Shown: positions 26,101 to 35,300, counted from the stretch's first letter. The stretch is 64,000 bases of DNA from Capitulum mitella (GCA_030062745.1 CP099846.1:3658001-3722000), one strand, 5' to 3'. Program-made: numbers and translations. Notes: generated by a model not told the origin, from the letters alone.

Positions 26101-28467
26101 CAGAGTCCAAGTTAGCCTAGGTTTTCGCGAGGGCCGAGATCCCATTGCTCGCTCCACACATGGGGCAGTTTTGCCCAGACACTGCGCTAGACGGCGCCAG
26201 AGGATCTTTATCGTGCCGTGAAACTTCGCGACACGGCTGCCCTGTGACTGGCTGGTCTTTTCGGTCTCGGTTGGAGACTCGGTCGGAGAATGGTGCCCGT
26301 TCTGAGAGTCGAACCAGGTACCCACGCCGCACGCCGGTCTCTGTTGTCCGACTCTGTGTCCAGCCGATCACGTTGGTAACGTCTCTAAGTAGTTCTGTGC
26401 GCGCTCTAATTTTTGTCATCTTTGATTGTGGGGCCTGAATAACGTACAGTTAGTCCTGGGTCACGTAGGCCAGTTGGTTTAAAACAAAGCAACCCTTACG
26501 ACATACGCTAATACTTCAAACGTGTTTGTTTAGGAGTTATGTCATTACTATTTACTTCGAGCAAAATGATTCGCTTTATTGTATCGCAACGTTTTCCCTG
26601 TATGCCATGATCATTGCACGGCCATTACCAAACCATCATAGTTCTTCACCAGACTGTACATTTCTGCATCATTTTGGATACACCCTGTGCCTGATCCAAG
26701 CAGGTCACACGGTTCCCGCGTAGCCTTTTGACCGTCGGGTCACCGCCGTTGCCTCCGCGTCGCCACGGCTGCCAGCTGTGGCGAACACCATCGAACTGCG
26801 CATGTGGTCCGCTGGCTCGATACCGGCCGTCTTCAACTCTTCTTGGTCTGTCTTTCGGCTGCGCCCGCCCGCTCATGCGATGTGACCCGGTCCTGGGCCC
26901 CGGCCGCGAGCGCCCAGCCACCTGACCTGATGTCTGGCATGTCATTTCAGTACGAGGTTTCACTGCCGGCTCCAGTAGAGGTGCGAAGCTTGAAGCCATT
27001 TCCGTTTATGTATACCCTTTATCCGACAGATGTGCGTAGACTAGCCAAGGTATCGGTCGTGGCTGGTGTGTGCGTGTCGTGTGCTGTGTTGGAGATCGTA
27101 ACACCGTCGAGTGCCGTGCCACTCACGTCTCCCCGTCTCTCCCAGTCTGTCGCTCTTTCTCTTCCTCTCTGGGCCGTGTCGTCACTCGCTGTCTGGATGC
27201 TCCGTTGTGGTCGCTCGCCTCACCCTATCGCGCACTTGGCTGTCGGGACGTCTCCGCGTGCTGTGCGCCAGTCGCCACGCGCTGCCTGCTCAAGACCTCG
27301 ATGCTGAAAGCCTGTGCCGGCCCCACCCCAGCTAGTCGCCCCACGAGGCTGCATCTCTCGCCTCGGCCGATTCATGTCAGCAATGGCCGGCTTGGCGTCT
27401 GCTTAAAGAGAACGTCACGCCAATTTTTGTGTCTTGTTTTGCCTGGGAATAGCTGGAAGAGTTTCAGGGGAAGTGACCCGCTTAAATTGAGTCGGCCGAG
27501 GCGAAATGTGTCTTTCATCTTTCTCTTCTCCCTTTCTCTTCTAGTCTTTCACGCAGCAATACTTTCACCCCTCGTTGAGAGAGTCCTTCGACTCGAGTGC
27601 CTTCCTCTTGAGTAATATCAACGCCAGCAGAGCAGCAGGGACCGAAAATCTCACGGACTTCGCGAAGAGAAATGGTTTTACATTGTATTGATCGCAGTGG
27701 CTCCGGCCATGATGCCTGGTGTTTTCGGTCGGCGTTCTGCTGGCGTCCCTCCCTAGTTTGCAGAGGGCTGCGTTTCCTTTAACCGCTTTTGCTTCAGTGT
27801 GTAAGTAGGGCGTGTCCAAGGTGGTGATGTGGTCTAACTCACGCTATGCACTACTGACTGACGTGTCTGTGAGTGTAACTTGGCGTCTGATGATCGCTTG
27901 TTTTTCGCCCGTGGGTTTTATGATCGCTTTTTTTCTTGGGTTTAACGCCGCATATCAAAACGTTTTCGATGTCTTGGTGGTAATTTCACCACAGTTTCGA
28001 TGGGGTTACTTCCAACCTCACTTTTATAATTGCATTGTTTTCTGATTTTTCGTCGCAGAAAGCGTTGTCCATTGCAACAGAGAGCACATTGCTGCGCCGC
28101 AGTTAATTGGTTTGGTACAGCTTAGTTGGGTTTACGCGTCTTTACTGAGCTGCCTCAACAGGCTACATTACCTCACTGCATTGTTTGTTCCACTCGTAAG
28201 TCCTGAACGGAACTGTTCCCACCCCCGACTGTCGGCGCCTGCCGCACGTCTTCCGTCCGCTCATCTCCGCGCACAGCCCGGCCGGTGTCCAGCTCTGACG
28301 CGGCGGCGCTGTGCTTTCAGTACAACCTGGACTTCCGCGGCCTGTCGCCGCGCGGGCCCTCCTCCTCGCCGTACCGGGCCACGGACGCCGGCGACGACGT
28401 GCTGGGCTCGTCGTCCGGCGGCGGCGCCAGCGTCGCGCAGACAGCTTCCTCCGACCCCAACATATGA
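3416..28467 (+). CDS. CTNNAL1: Alpha-catulin (catenin alpha-like 1), 12 exons, 5' partial
   Basis: Alpha-catulin is a cytoplasmic vinculin/alpha-catenin family scaffold; in animals it is linked to Rho signalling through Lbc-type RhoGEF and to the dystrophin complex and BK channel placement (family knowledge). Coding exons: 3416-3521, 6880-6983, 8191-8293, 12354-12474, 14983-15193, 15770-15880, 16727-16864, 18215-18374, 18767-18918, 20904-21200, 23642-23848, 28321-28467. All introns are GT-AG and all 11 junction phases agree, giving 618 residues plus TGA. Diagnostic pieces are EMVEFAHLTG followed by RQSDLKDERRRAQ, STMMLLTSSK, AQDFTDSAYT, LHPNSKIAKENFE, MYQFTRGDGTLKTTQDL. These fit alpha-catulin better than alpha-catenin. 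Roughly the first quarter of the protein is missing and must lie left of the window. The last exon gives a Ser/Gly-rich, probably disordered tail. Minisatellites sit in several introns. Identity very sure; exon ends sure to the base except where alternatives are noted. Confidence 0.93.
5690..5785 (+). repeat. A-rich simple repeat (AAACA/AAAC type)
   Basis: Runs of aaacaaac, aaaaac, gaaacaga and aaagaaag. Opposite-strand translations look like hydrophobic Phe/Leu runs but are an artefact of this composition. Confidence 0.85.
5861..6095 (+). repeat. Degenerate ~20-bp array with GAGTCA cores
   Basis: Units of the type cctgagtcagggagccgcgt recur about every 20 bases for roughly a dozen copies. 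Three contain a perfect AP-1 type TGAGTCA (5863-5869, 5963-5969, 6024-6030); others are one base off. It lies inside a CTNNAL1 intron. Confidence 0.75.
6571..6822 (+). repeat. 42-bp minisatellite, six units
   Basis: Units begin at 6571, 6613, 6655, 6697, 6739 and 6781, each exactly 42 bases, differing at few sites. Being a multiple of three, the array stays open in several frames; one frame would read a 14-residue SPEPDLPxxPAPDx repeat. It ends about 57 bases before the CTNNAL1 exon at 6880 and I regard it as intronic. Confidence 0.92.
6880..6983 (+). CDS. CTNNAL1: CTNNAL1 exon b (residues 36-70)
   Basis: Acceptor cgccgccag, donor AAG|gtgagc. With the G left by the previous exon it reads G-T-R-Q-S-D-L-K-D-E and then STMMLLTSSK. 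The RQ-DLKD motif after the AHL-(S/T)-G motif is a family hallmark. It lies only about 60 bases downstream of a six-copy 42-bp minisatellite that crowds the end of the intron. Confidence 0.92.
6984..8190 (+). other. CTNNAL1 intron
   Basis: GC-rich from about 7540 onward, mostly plain sequence. Overlapping open frames on both strands at 7536-8127 reflect GC content; none has a domain. Confidence 0.6.
8191..8293 (+). CDS. CTNNAL1: CTNNAL1 exon c (residues 71-104)
   Basis: Acceptor ccggttacag, donor AAAG|gtgagg, phase 0 to 1. It reads AVLRHPDCPRSRDNRDTVF and then RRAMDLIHYVVK. The L-R-H-P-x-C segment after TSSK matches the catulin family. The acceptor has a weak pyrimidine tract but is the only one in phase. 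Confidence 0.9.
8294..12353 (+). other. CTNNAL1 intron (4 kb)
   Basis: Alternates AT-rich stretches with GC-rich patches at about 9100-9540 (G-rich, ggggg runs) and 11300-11860 (very CpG-rich, one poly-G run near 11785). No exon in phase was found. No transposon was recognised. Confidence 0.6.
12354..12474 (+). CDS. CTNNAL1: CTNNAL1 exon d (residues 105-144)
   Basis: Acceptor ttgtggttcgcag, donor CAGAG|gtcggt. The one base carried over gives K-D-G-I-L-D, then VASSQNGHQ and EDWDANHTLTRAIQR. Found by phase: exon c leaves one base and exon e needs two, and only this exon fits both. It is the least conserved exon and could be missed by similarity searches. Confidence 0.85.
12860..13165 (+). repeat. 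Degenerate GTGTCAGAC-type short repeats
   Basis: The motif gtgtcag, often as gtgtcagacggtgtcag, recurs more than ten times at spacings near 10 or 20 bases, with many substitutions. It looks like an old decayed tandem array. Confidence 0.6.
13414..13498 (+). repeat. 45-bp direct tandem duplication
   Basis: A stretch starting agcatgagtaaaacagcttg at 13414 recurs at 13459, with 40 bases identical. The high identity points to a recent duplication. Confidence 0.95.
14983..15193 (+). CDS. CTNNAL1: CTNNAL1 exon e (residues 145-215)
   Basis: Acceptor cgctgtcgccag, donor ATG|gtaacg. It reads YEECVEMTRMTLCGATYRER and later ISERAQDFTDSAYTPHQARE, then CERAKLELNQLLRVGVAM. The DFTDSAYT motif is conserved across alpha-catulins. 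Confidence 0.93.
15194..15769 (+). other. CTNNAL1 intron (0.6 kb)
   Basis: Ordinary intronic sequence; nothing else seen. Confidence 0.7.
15770..15880 (+). CDS. CTNNAL1: CTNNAL1 exon f (residues 216-252)
   Basis: Acceptor gaattgcag, donor GAACAG|gtaggc, phase 0 on both sides, 37 codons. It reads ENRESTSPTAEYDESIANVL and then KELRSNFQAIAMEQ, a charged amphipathic helix typical of the central bundles of the family. Confidence 0.88.
15881..16726 (+). other. CTNNAL1 intron (0.85 kb)
   Basis: Ordinary sequence; a short run of tgacctgacc motifs occurs at about 16660-16720, just before the acceptor, and may supply branch points. Confidence 0.65.
16727..16864 (+). CDS. CTNNAL1: CTNNAL1 exon g (residues 253-298)
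   Basis: Acceptor cctgcccggcag, donor GAG|gtgggt, phase 0 on both sides, 46 codons. It reads ASELIRGVGDEGEVISGMKS and then LEEFCFRFQEHSDHVQE. A long GA microsatellite begins about 165 bases after the donor. Confidence 0.9.
16865..18214 (+). other. CTNNAL1 intron with GA microsatellite
   Basis: Holds a long polypurine tract at 17029-17213; the rest shows nothing notable. Confidence 0.7.
17029..17213 (+). repeat. (GA)n microsatellite / polypurine tract, about 185 nt
   Basis: Unbroken purines on the plus strand: a long (ag)n core, then aaagag and gggagg variants. On the sense strand of the CTNNAL1 transcript it would be a GA-rich RNA. Long mirror-type polypurine tracts can form triplex DNA and attract GAGA-type factors (established knowledge). 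Confidence 0.97.
18215..18374 (+). CDS. CTNNAL1: CTNNAL1 exon h (residues 299-351)
   Basis: Acceptor cgccaccccag, donor GAAG|gtgcgt. It reads VCKLLRHVAPTETLQIASKY and ends CLHPNSKIAKENFE. The LHP-S-KIAKEN motif is a strong match to vertebrate alpha-catulin. Confidence 0.93.
18375..18766 (+). other. CTNNAL1 intron (0.4 kb)
   Basis: Short intron, nothing else seen. Confidence 0.75.
18767..18918 (+). CDS. CTNNAL1: CTNNAL1 exon i (residues 352-402)
   Basis: Acceptor cccgcgcgcag, donor AACAG|gtccgt. The G from the previous exon gives A, then FADMWLNLVGDVKVAAREIS, ending VYMSLPRPGKHGTTSKQ. A Y-x-SLP-P segment is conserved in the family. Confidence 0.92.
18919..20903 (+). other. CTNNAL1 intron (2 kb)
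   Basis: Mostly plain. At about 20680-20850 short diverged repeats of gaggccgttcgcgcgg and ccgttcc occur. A TGACGTCA palindrome lies at about 20880-20887. Confidence 0.65.
20904..21200 (+). CDS. CTNNAL1: CTNNAL1 exon j (residues 403-501), largest exon
   Basis: Acceptor atcgatcgcag, donor CCAG|gtgagc, 99 codons in phase 0. It reads VRPGPLDQEEQAKLSKSGLE, later RRAKAMSHMALGMYQFTRGD and GTLKTTQDLFTQAEYFTEEA. The FTRG-G-LKTTQDL core is the best single signature of alpha-catulin in the window. A 14-base palindrome centred on TGACGTCA lies just upstream of the acceptor. Confidence 0.95.
22094..22325 (+). repeat. 31-bp minisatellite, about 7.5 units
   Basis: Units begin at 22094, 22125, 22156, 22187, 22218, 22249, 22280 and 22311 (partial), each starting ggga/tggtgggac or gggagatgggac. 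The first two units are the most diverged. G-rich strand is plus. Confidence 0.93.
22757..22870 (+). repeat. 57-bp direct tandem duplication
   Basis: The segment starting acttctcaaataaaggtaat at 22757 recurs at 22814, nearly identical over the whole 57 bases. Confidence 0.95.
23642..23848 (+). CDS. CTNNAL1: CTNNAL1 exon k (residues 502-570)
   Basis: Acceptor cctccccacgtag, donor AGCAAG|gtgagt, 69 codons in phase 0. It reads VPQGASKKELLEYLDQIPTH, then VKTPTVGKAATFTKVDNVIQ and ends NICFACASK. This corresponds to the last helical bundle of the family. Confidence 0.93.
26951..26980 (+). CDS. Candidate 30-nt cassette micro-exon of CTNNAL1
   Basis: Acceptor ctggcatgtcatttcag with a ctgac branch-like motif upstream; donor GTAGAG|gtgcga. 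The ten codons read YEVSLPAPVE, phase 0 on both sides, so inclusion between CASK and YNLDF would keep frame. Prediction only; similar short phase-0 windows occur by chance. Confidence 0.2.
27545..27691 (+). CDS. Candidate alternative last exon of CTNNAL1
   Basis: A very strong acceptor (a long tract of tctt/cctttctcttctag) is followed in phase 0 by 48 open codons reading SFTQQYFHPSLRESFDSSAF, then LLSNINASRAAG and DFAKRNGFTLY before TGA at 27689-27691. Joined to exon k it would replace the 48-residue standard tail by another of equal length. No clear poly(A) signal was seen close by. Prediction only. Confidence 0.28.
   Translation, partial: SFTQQYFHPSLRESFDSSAFLLSNINASRAAGTENLTDFAKRNGFTLY
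28321..28467 (+). CDS. CTNNAL1: CTNNAL1 exon l, last exon (residues 571-618 and stop)
   Basis: Acceptor gctgtgctttcag. It reads YNLDFRGLSPRGPSSSPYRA, then a Gly/Ser-rich run and QTASSDPNI before TGA. The long preceding intron (4.5 kb) holds a candidate 30-base cassette exon and a candidate alternative last exon, both in the same phase. Confidence 0.85.
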   Translation, partial: YNLDFRGLSPRGPSSSPYRATDAGDDVLGSSSGGGASVAQTASSDPNI

Positions 28468-31400
28468 CAGTTGGGGATGGCGCGGAGGAGCAAGGGGGAC
28501 CCCCGCCGCACGCGGGTCTCCTTCTTGCTCTTCTAAGCCATCGAGTCGCGTCTAGGAGGACATCGGGTGGGAGCGCGGCGTCAGCTGCGAAACACAAGTT
28601 CCGAACTGGCCGCTAGGGGGCAGCATACGCGTTGGCGGCTGCGTCAGCTGCGTGCCACACTTCCTAAAGCTAGATGATCGGTGTCTAGCTGTACATAGAG
28701 CACGATACGCCTGCCATGGCATGGTACTAGAGTGTTCTTTATATGATGATTGACAGGATGGTGTGGAGCAAGTATATGCGTTCCTTTAGCAAACCATGCG
28801 TTAAAGATTAACGCTTTCGTCACTTTGTTTTTCATGAGAAAATTTCCTCAGCCAGGTTTGCTCACCACTCACCAGCCACATCCAGAATGACGTGTTTTAT
28901 TATTTTAAAAGCACCGTCCTGCTCTTAAAGACTATTTTTAAACTGCTCGCCAGCCTCGTCTCATTCGTTCCCAAAAACCGTGTTGATAAGTTTCACACAG
29001 ATGTTTTCTTTTAATCCTGTTCTTACAATCCTGCTAGCAGAGCACATGGCACCGGATTTCATCTTCTGGTATCTCGATTATTTCCTGCTGGATTTCGAAA
29101 TGCGGAAACTGAAAGGATTTTACTCAATGGGAATGTGCGCGTACATGACTTGTCCAACAATGAATATCGAGTTGACACGAAGATCAGCACAAATTGGGTG
29201 TGTCTGGTTTCCATCGTTGATCCCGCCTGCGTTTCCGGTGGGTGGTGCCACCCAAAACAAAAAGGGCAGACTAGGCTTTCGCCCTGCTCTTCCTCAAACA
29301 AGTACGCTTCAGCCTCACGCCCGAGATATACAACCTCGCCTGACCATGACTTCTCGACCCCGCTGAAATCATATCCATAGCACTATGTTCGTGAGCTTCA
29401 TTACAACTTCTGCTACCGCTTGGCAGTGGACAATAGAAAGGTTCTTGGCTCGCTGGCCCAGTCAAAAGCAGAGTCCTCATTGTAACAGCTCACTAATGGC
29501 CTGGACAGCGAACCGATCTGCAACCGATCACGGTCTCGGTAACGGAAAGTGACGAGTCTTGTTCGGCCACACCGGCGCCTGACTGAGCCCTGCCCGTACT
29601 GACGGTGGCGCCCCCTATAGCAATACCTCCGGCGTCTCCGGGGCGGGCCCTCCTCCTCCGTGAGCGCGTGACTGTCGCTGATGCCCTCCCCTCTCCGGCG
29701 CCGTCTTGGTCCGCCAGCACCGTTCGGTGTTCGCCCCGGTTCGCCCCTCTGCGTGTCTAGCAATACTACTGCCAAACTGGGCGTCGCCGGCGGCATGGAC
29801 GGCGCCTGCCCCGCCGCGCCCCGCCCGGGGCTCCGGCGCGCGTGCCCGCGGGCGGCCGGCTGGCTCGATTTGCTCACGCGCGGCCTGGCCGCCCGCCGAG
29901 GGCTCGGCTACATATCAGAGGACGGCGGCGCGCGGCCGTGACGTCAGCGGGGCGTCTGTGACGTCAGCGGGCCGCCGCCGGGCCGAGCGTCGCGCTCTCC
30001 GAGGGTTGGGACCGCGCCGGCCCCAGTGTGAAAATCATAAAAATGAATGCTTCCAGAAGTGTTAGAATAAGCATCTCAGTGGATTACTTGCCAAGCTAGC
30101 TCAAAGTTGTTATACAATAAATTATCGTAAACATGTTAGATGTAACTTATTGTTGTTAAAAACCGTTAGCCAGAAATCGACTGTTGCAACCTGTTTAAAA
30201 GTAGCAACTCGCATAACATATTGTTATGATTAGTACCTGCTGCACCGCACTAGTTATTTGTTAACAGGAAAGTACGACGCTGTTGGTAGTTCGGCTAACG
30301 CATGGTGTAACTGCGTGTGCTGACATCTGGCGCAAGCTCTAGCCGGACGCGGCGCTGACCAGCTGACGCACAGACTTCCTCCCCAGCTGTCTGCGTCCTG
30401 ACAAGTTAGCGAAATCGAATCTGGATGCAAACATTGCCGAATGCCATTGAACATCGACTAGCCCATACCCCGTTACGTTGTCGACAGCTCTTTTCGTGCC
30501 TGTGTTTTGGAGGGAAATGCAGAGTGTGAAGGAGGCGTTTAGTTGTGGCAATCCCCTGCCTTCGTGTATCGTTGGTTTTCACCTGCGGTTACGTTCAAAT
30601 GCACCTTTTGATTATCCTGAGGTCTCTGCGTTACTATGTTGTCGAGTGTATTTTGGGCATGTCGTGTGCGATTTTGCTCGCAGGTTTTAAAAGTTGTATA
30701 TTTTGAACGGTATTAATAATAAATTCTCGCTGTATAAGCATCCCGTGTGTTGGCTGCAAAACACCCAGGTCCTGGGTCCGCCAAGTTCCGGGTTTCCTTG
30801 CTAAAGATGGCGTCATAGATGGGACGGATGAGAGCTCCACTCATTCAGAAATCCGCTGAATTGACTACGTATGGCGGCGGCCATTAGTTATACGTGCCTT
30901 CAGACGATATGAAAAGCATATATTTACTTCTCCCGTCCACATCATGGCCATACTCCTGGGGTTGGCACAAAATCATGCTGCGATCGCCGAGCAGCAGTAT
31001 CACATCGACACGACATACGCACAATCCACTCGGCACACTAACAGTTCGGAGCTCGGGCACCGATAACATCCAGGACGTCCGACACCTACACAGAAAGCTA
31101 ACAATACCGGACTGCACCCGCACAGAATAAATAGTCGCCTTCCGCTGTGGCCACTGGGCCCTCCTGTTTCAACATCGACAGGAGGGATCGGCACAACAGA
31201 ACCCACTCACGAGCGACGACCTGACGTCCGGAGCTAAGCCGACACACTTCACCCGCTCGACAACAGACGAAACGACAAAATATTTACAGGCGACTGAACC
31301 TCGTCCTCAGCGCACGTTCGCCACAACCAAGCTGCTGGGAAGCGGCAAGTGAGAGCAGACCAACAAAAAAGACATTCTCGATCCTCGAATTAACTCTTCC

Positions 31401-32016
31401 AAGACTGCTTTTTCTGTCCTGTCGAAAGTTGTCTCTACTACAAGCGCACTCCACGCTTCGAGTTTAGAAGAGTTTTGCTGCTGTTTACCCCGTCTCCAGG
31501 CGTCCCACGTTTCCAGTAGGAGCTGACAAAGCTCTGCGGCATTACTGAGGCGAACGCCTAACCAACGTCTGACAACGCTACGCTACTACGGCCTTCAGAC
31601 GTCTCAACCGTGCTCGTGAAACCCGCAACACGAGCAGCCCCGTCAGACACTATCTTCATCCCTTGAAAGAACACCTTCCCGTTGCTGCTATGCCAGCGGT
31701 CCGGCGGCGCTGCCGAAACCGCCGCAGAATCCCGTCCTGAGCTCAGTCTCCACCCCGGCCGGCCTGCACATCTCCAGACGGCTCCTGGCGTCACAAAGTC
31801 TCGGCTGCGCCCGTGGCGACGATCTTTTCCGGCCGGCCCCGCACAGAAGACGCCGAGTAAGATCACCGCAGCCTGGTGCCGTTCCGCAGCCACACCGGCA
31901 GGCGGCCGGCCAGTCTCCCCGAGACAGACGAGCAGGCAAGGAAGACGAGTCTGCCGAGACGGACGCGGGCGGAAGGCTCGCGGCCTCCTCGAGACGGACC
32001 AGAAGGTCCGGCAGGC
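28468..32016. other. Intergenic region between convergent CTNNAL1 and ZP gene
   Basis: Includes the 3' UTRs of both genes, ends unknown. An AATAAA on the plus strand at 30116-30121 and another near 30718 could serve CTNNAL1 only with a very long UTR. A CpG-rich patch at about 29500-30020 carries paired CRE motifs. No domain-bearing open frame was found; the 291-codon frame starting at 31682 on the plus strand is antisense to the last ZP exon. Confidence 0.55.
29939..29966. promoter_or_regulatory. Two perfect CRE motifs spaced 20 bp
   Basis: TGACGTCA at 29939-29946 and again at 29959-29966, each followed by gcgg. They lie in a GC-rich patch with a cggctacatatcag segment upstream. TGACGTCA is the CREB/ATF site (established). 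That it is an active element is inference. Confidence 0.4.
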
Positions 32017-32385
32017 TCACGGCTTGCCCGAGATGGACGAGAAGGCGTGGAAGGAAGCGTCCGGCAGGGCGGTGACCAGCGCCGTCGTCTGGCCGCGCGC
32101 GCGCACGCACAGCACGGCCGTGGCGATCGAGGCGACGAACAGCAGCAGCAGGATCACCACCAGGCCGACGACGAACGTCAGCACCGACAGGCACACCGTG
32201 TCGTTGACGTTGAGGCCGTGCTCGGTGGGCAGCAGGGTGCGCGTGGCCTCGGTGACGGCGATGTCCTGCGGCGCGACGACGCGCAGCCGCCGCGCCAGGC
32301 GCACCGGCTCGCGCGCCTCGGCCCGCTGCGCGCCCCGCGACGTGCTGTTCAGCTCGCGCCGCGTCCGCTCCAGCACCCGGGACAC
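32017..32385 (-). CDS. ZP gene exon 9: furin site, membrane helix, tail and stop
   Basis: Acceptor cgtgaccgccag, stop TGA at 32019-32017. It reads VSRVLERTRRELNSTSRGAQ (RTRR is a furin-type site, NST a glycosylation site), a basic stretch PVRLARRLRV, and a membrane segment VCLSVLTFVVGLVVILLLLF, then a 30-residue cytoplasmic tail. Cleavage before the membrane helix followed by polymerisation is the known mode of ZP proteins. Confidence 0.9.
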   Translation of the reverse strand: MSRVLERTRRELNSTSRGAQRAEAREPVRLARRLRVVAPQDIAVTEATRTLLPTEHGLNVNDTVCLSVLTFVVGLVVILLLLFVASIATAVLCVRARGQTTALVTALPDASFHAFSSISGKP

Positions 32386-35300
32386 CTGGCGGTCACGAGA
32401 CGGGCCAGGCCGTGACAGGTCAGACGGGGCGGGAGCCGTGGCCCGTGACCGTCTCACCGCCTGTGACCCCTGGCGGTCACGGGCCAGGTCAGACTGTAAC
32501 AGGTCAGAACGGATAGCAGCCGCGCCGCACGGCACGGTGGTTGTCGCGTTAAGGTAATGCTGGTGAGGTAATAGTATGGCACACACATGGGATGAAAACG
32601 TGAGGTTAATAACTGACTGATTTGCCATTACGGAAAATCAGCATAAAAATCTCAGCTGCCAGCTTGCACTAGCGGTGATTTTACTGATCGCCGATGTACA
32701 CATCCTCACCGTGACCACATCCTCCTCACAGAATCCGCATTCGCCCTTGCAGAGGTCCAGATTGCACTCGATGATGACGTCCATTTGTTCCGGAAACTTG
32801 AACGCCGAGAAGTAGCTGCAACCAGGAGCAATGGTGAGATGAAAACAGGCTGGCTCCAAGCTTAATGTCTTAAATAAAGTTTTCTTGTTGTAGTGAGCGA
32901 TCTCCATTAAACATTTATTGAATGTTGAAAACGTTTATTGACAATTGAACCGCCAATGAAACGCGACAGATGAGGATGGTGGACCAACACAGATTGCAAC
33001 GCTCGAGATGCCATCGCTGAGAGGGCGTACCTGTACGCCATGACCGCGTTGTCCTGTTTCGTTTTCAGCCAGGGCGAAAGCAGGTTCGGCTTCATGGTGC
33101 AGCCGACGCTATCAGTGAGATTGACGTGTGACGTTCTGAAAAATAACGGCACGCGTCGTGCTCATGAAAAGCCGTCGTGACGGAGGTTCTCTCGCCCGGT
33201 GAGCACGAGACAATGAGGCGACTGTAAGTTCCCTCGATTCGAAATGTCTAAACGTGACGAAGACATTGCTCGTGACGTAGATCAAAATGGTTTGTTAACT
33301 AAAGGCTACTTGAATGAAATACCAGTTTAAATTTTCGTTTCACATGTGTCTTTGTTGATGCATTCAGACATATTCATATGCATTCAGACAGAAAAGTGTA
33401 ACTTCTATAAACTTCAGCTGTGTGTCACACCTACAGTCGCGCCTCCATACGACAACCGGCCTCTGACACGACTCTAATCATCACCCGCCACTGACCTGGC
33501 CCTTACGTCACGTGCTGCTGTGCCCGACCTGTATAATCACTGCGTCGGCGACCGAATCCTTTGTCCAACTCACACCGCTAATCAAAACATCAGCGCCGCC
33601 TGCTATCGCAACTGATCCACGCCACCCACCCGAGTACCAGCAATACCATGCCTCACTGAGCTTCCCCACCGTGGCGTGACGTCACTGACCTGTCGCCGTT
33701 CATGGCCACGCACTGTCTGACGCGCACGTCCACGTCCTTGTCGCCCTCTGCCTCCACCACCATGGTGAGGATGTCTCCGATCTTCACCAGCCCGTCCACA
33801 GAGGGCGCGTACGGGCCCTGACCGATCTGACGGCAGGAGACAGCGGCTCGATTAGACGAATAGACAGTGACTCGGTCGACAGAGAGAGCAGCGTAGTCAG
33901 ACAGGCCCGAATCCAGGGGGAAGGGAGGAGGGTTCAAGGGCGAGAGGTTTCATTCTCCAATGTGCTCTGATAAGCTTCCGTAAGCCCCATGAAAAGTCAG
34001 GAATTTTTTAAGTCCATGAAACTTTTTGACGCTTTTTTAAACCGTGTCCCGCTTTCCTAAAAATTCCGGATCTGCACTTGAGAAGGACTGCGGGTGATGG
34101 CCAGCCACATTGGTAGCAAGCTGATGTGTATGCCCTGCACGTATCCCAGATAATTGGTGTTTGCATGAAACGAAAGTTTTTACGTTGTTCCGACCGTTTG
34201 TCGACGGTAAAAGTTGCGAAGTTCGTGAAGTCGATCTTAATCAGGTTCTGGAATGCTTTCAGTCTTTCAAGACGTAGTCTACATCGAACGACAAAAAAAT
34301 CATTTGGCAATGCGTACAGCACAAAAACAAAAAAACGACTCGCTGGAAGTTATCAAAACCAATGTGACGGTCCTCGGTGTGGGTAACAGAAATGGGCAGG
34401 TCAAAACCAATGAGAACATGTTTTACGCTGGGTCGAATTCCTCAAGGAATTCCTGAAGTCTTAAACTGCAGGCGCAAACTTTCCATGGAAGGCAAGAAGT
34501 GACGCCGTCGCGGAGAAAGCCGCCTGGGCGCCACCTGCTGACGTCGCGACCACGCGACACGCCGCGACACGGCAGGCCAAAAAGCCGCCCAGTGCGCGGC
34601 GCAGTCCACCGCGGGCAAACCAATCACGACCGCATCCCGCACCGCGCTTTCCAAGGCGGGATTTTGCACGACGGCTGGCCGGCCGTTTTTCTGCTTTCTC
34701 TCTCGGCCGACGTCACTTCCCGCTGCGGCGGGCGAACAAGAACCGGCCGTCGGGCGCCGTCCGGCGCCGGACCTGCCGGCCGCCTCCTGGCACGCACCAG
34801 TGGCCGCAGCGGGCGCGTGCGGCGGCCGTTCCAACGCTGTTGCACAATGGACGCGTCAATGGCGTTCGCCGAGCGCGGGCACGTGGCCCCCGTCTCGTGC
34901 GCGCCGGGCATGAGTCCCAATGACGGGTGAGGAGTGCGGATGCGTGCCGAGGATGTTTTGTTGTCGTGCTCTCGCTTTCTGCTCGTGCCGCGCCGATTCA
35001 CCGGGTCAAGGGGTCGAGTTTTCCGGACACGTTGTTGCTAGTCGCGGTCAGGGTCCGAGAGCACACGTAGCTTTTCCACTTAACGCGTCGGCTTGGCTTG
35101 GTTTCTATTCTGAGTCCGGTCACGACTCTCGTCGAAACAGGATTGGTGTTATTGAATCGAGTTCAGTTAGAATACACGTCCGCATTTTGCACGCATTACG
35201 CCATTTGCCGAACCATAAAGCTCTTACCTGTATATCTAGCACGGCGTTGGCCTTGGAAACCTCGTTTTCCTCGGTATCGAACGTCACCTCCTTCTGGTCC

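Larger units (their letters stand above)
23849..28320 (+). other. CTNNAL1 intron (4.5 kb), possible alternative exons
   Basis: GC-rich patch at about 24780-25090. Two candidate exons compatible with the phase-0 donor at 23848 occur at 26951-26980 and 27545-27691 (see their entries). No mobile element was recognised. Confidence 0.6.
32386..33689 (-). other. ZP gene introns between exons 6-9
   Basis: Three short introns (32386-32709, 32816-33030, 33136-33689), plain sequence. The first contains a ccgtgacc/ggtcac-rich stretch near 32390-32500. Confidence 0.65.

Noticed and set aside
31682-32557. 291-codon open frame on the plus strand
   Set aside because: Exact antisense of the last ZP exon and its GC-rich flanks; the minus-strand reading has a clear ZP-protein tail and membrane helix.
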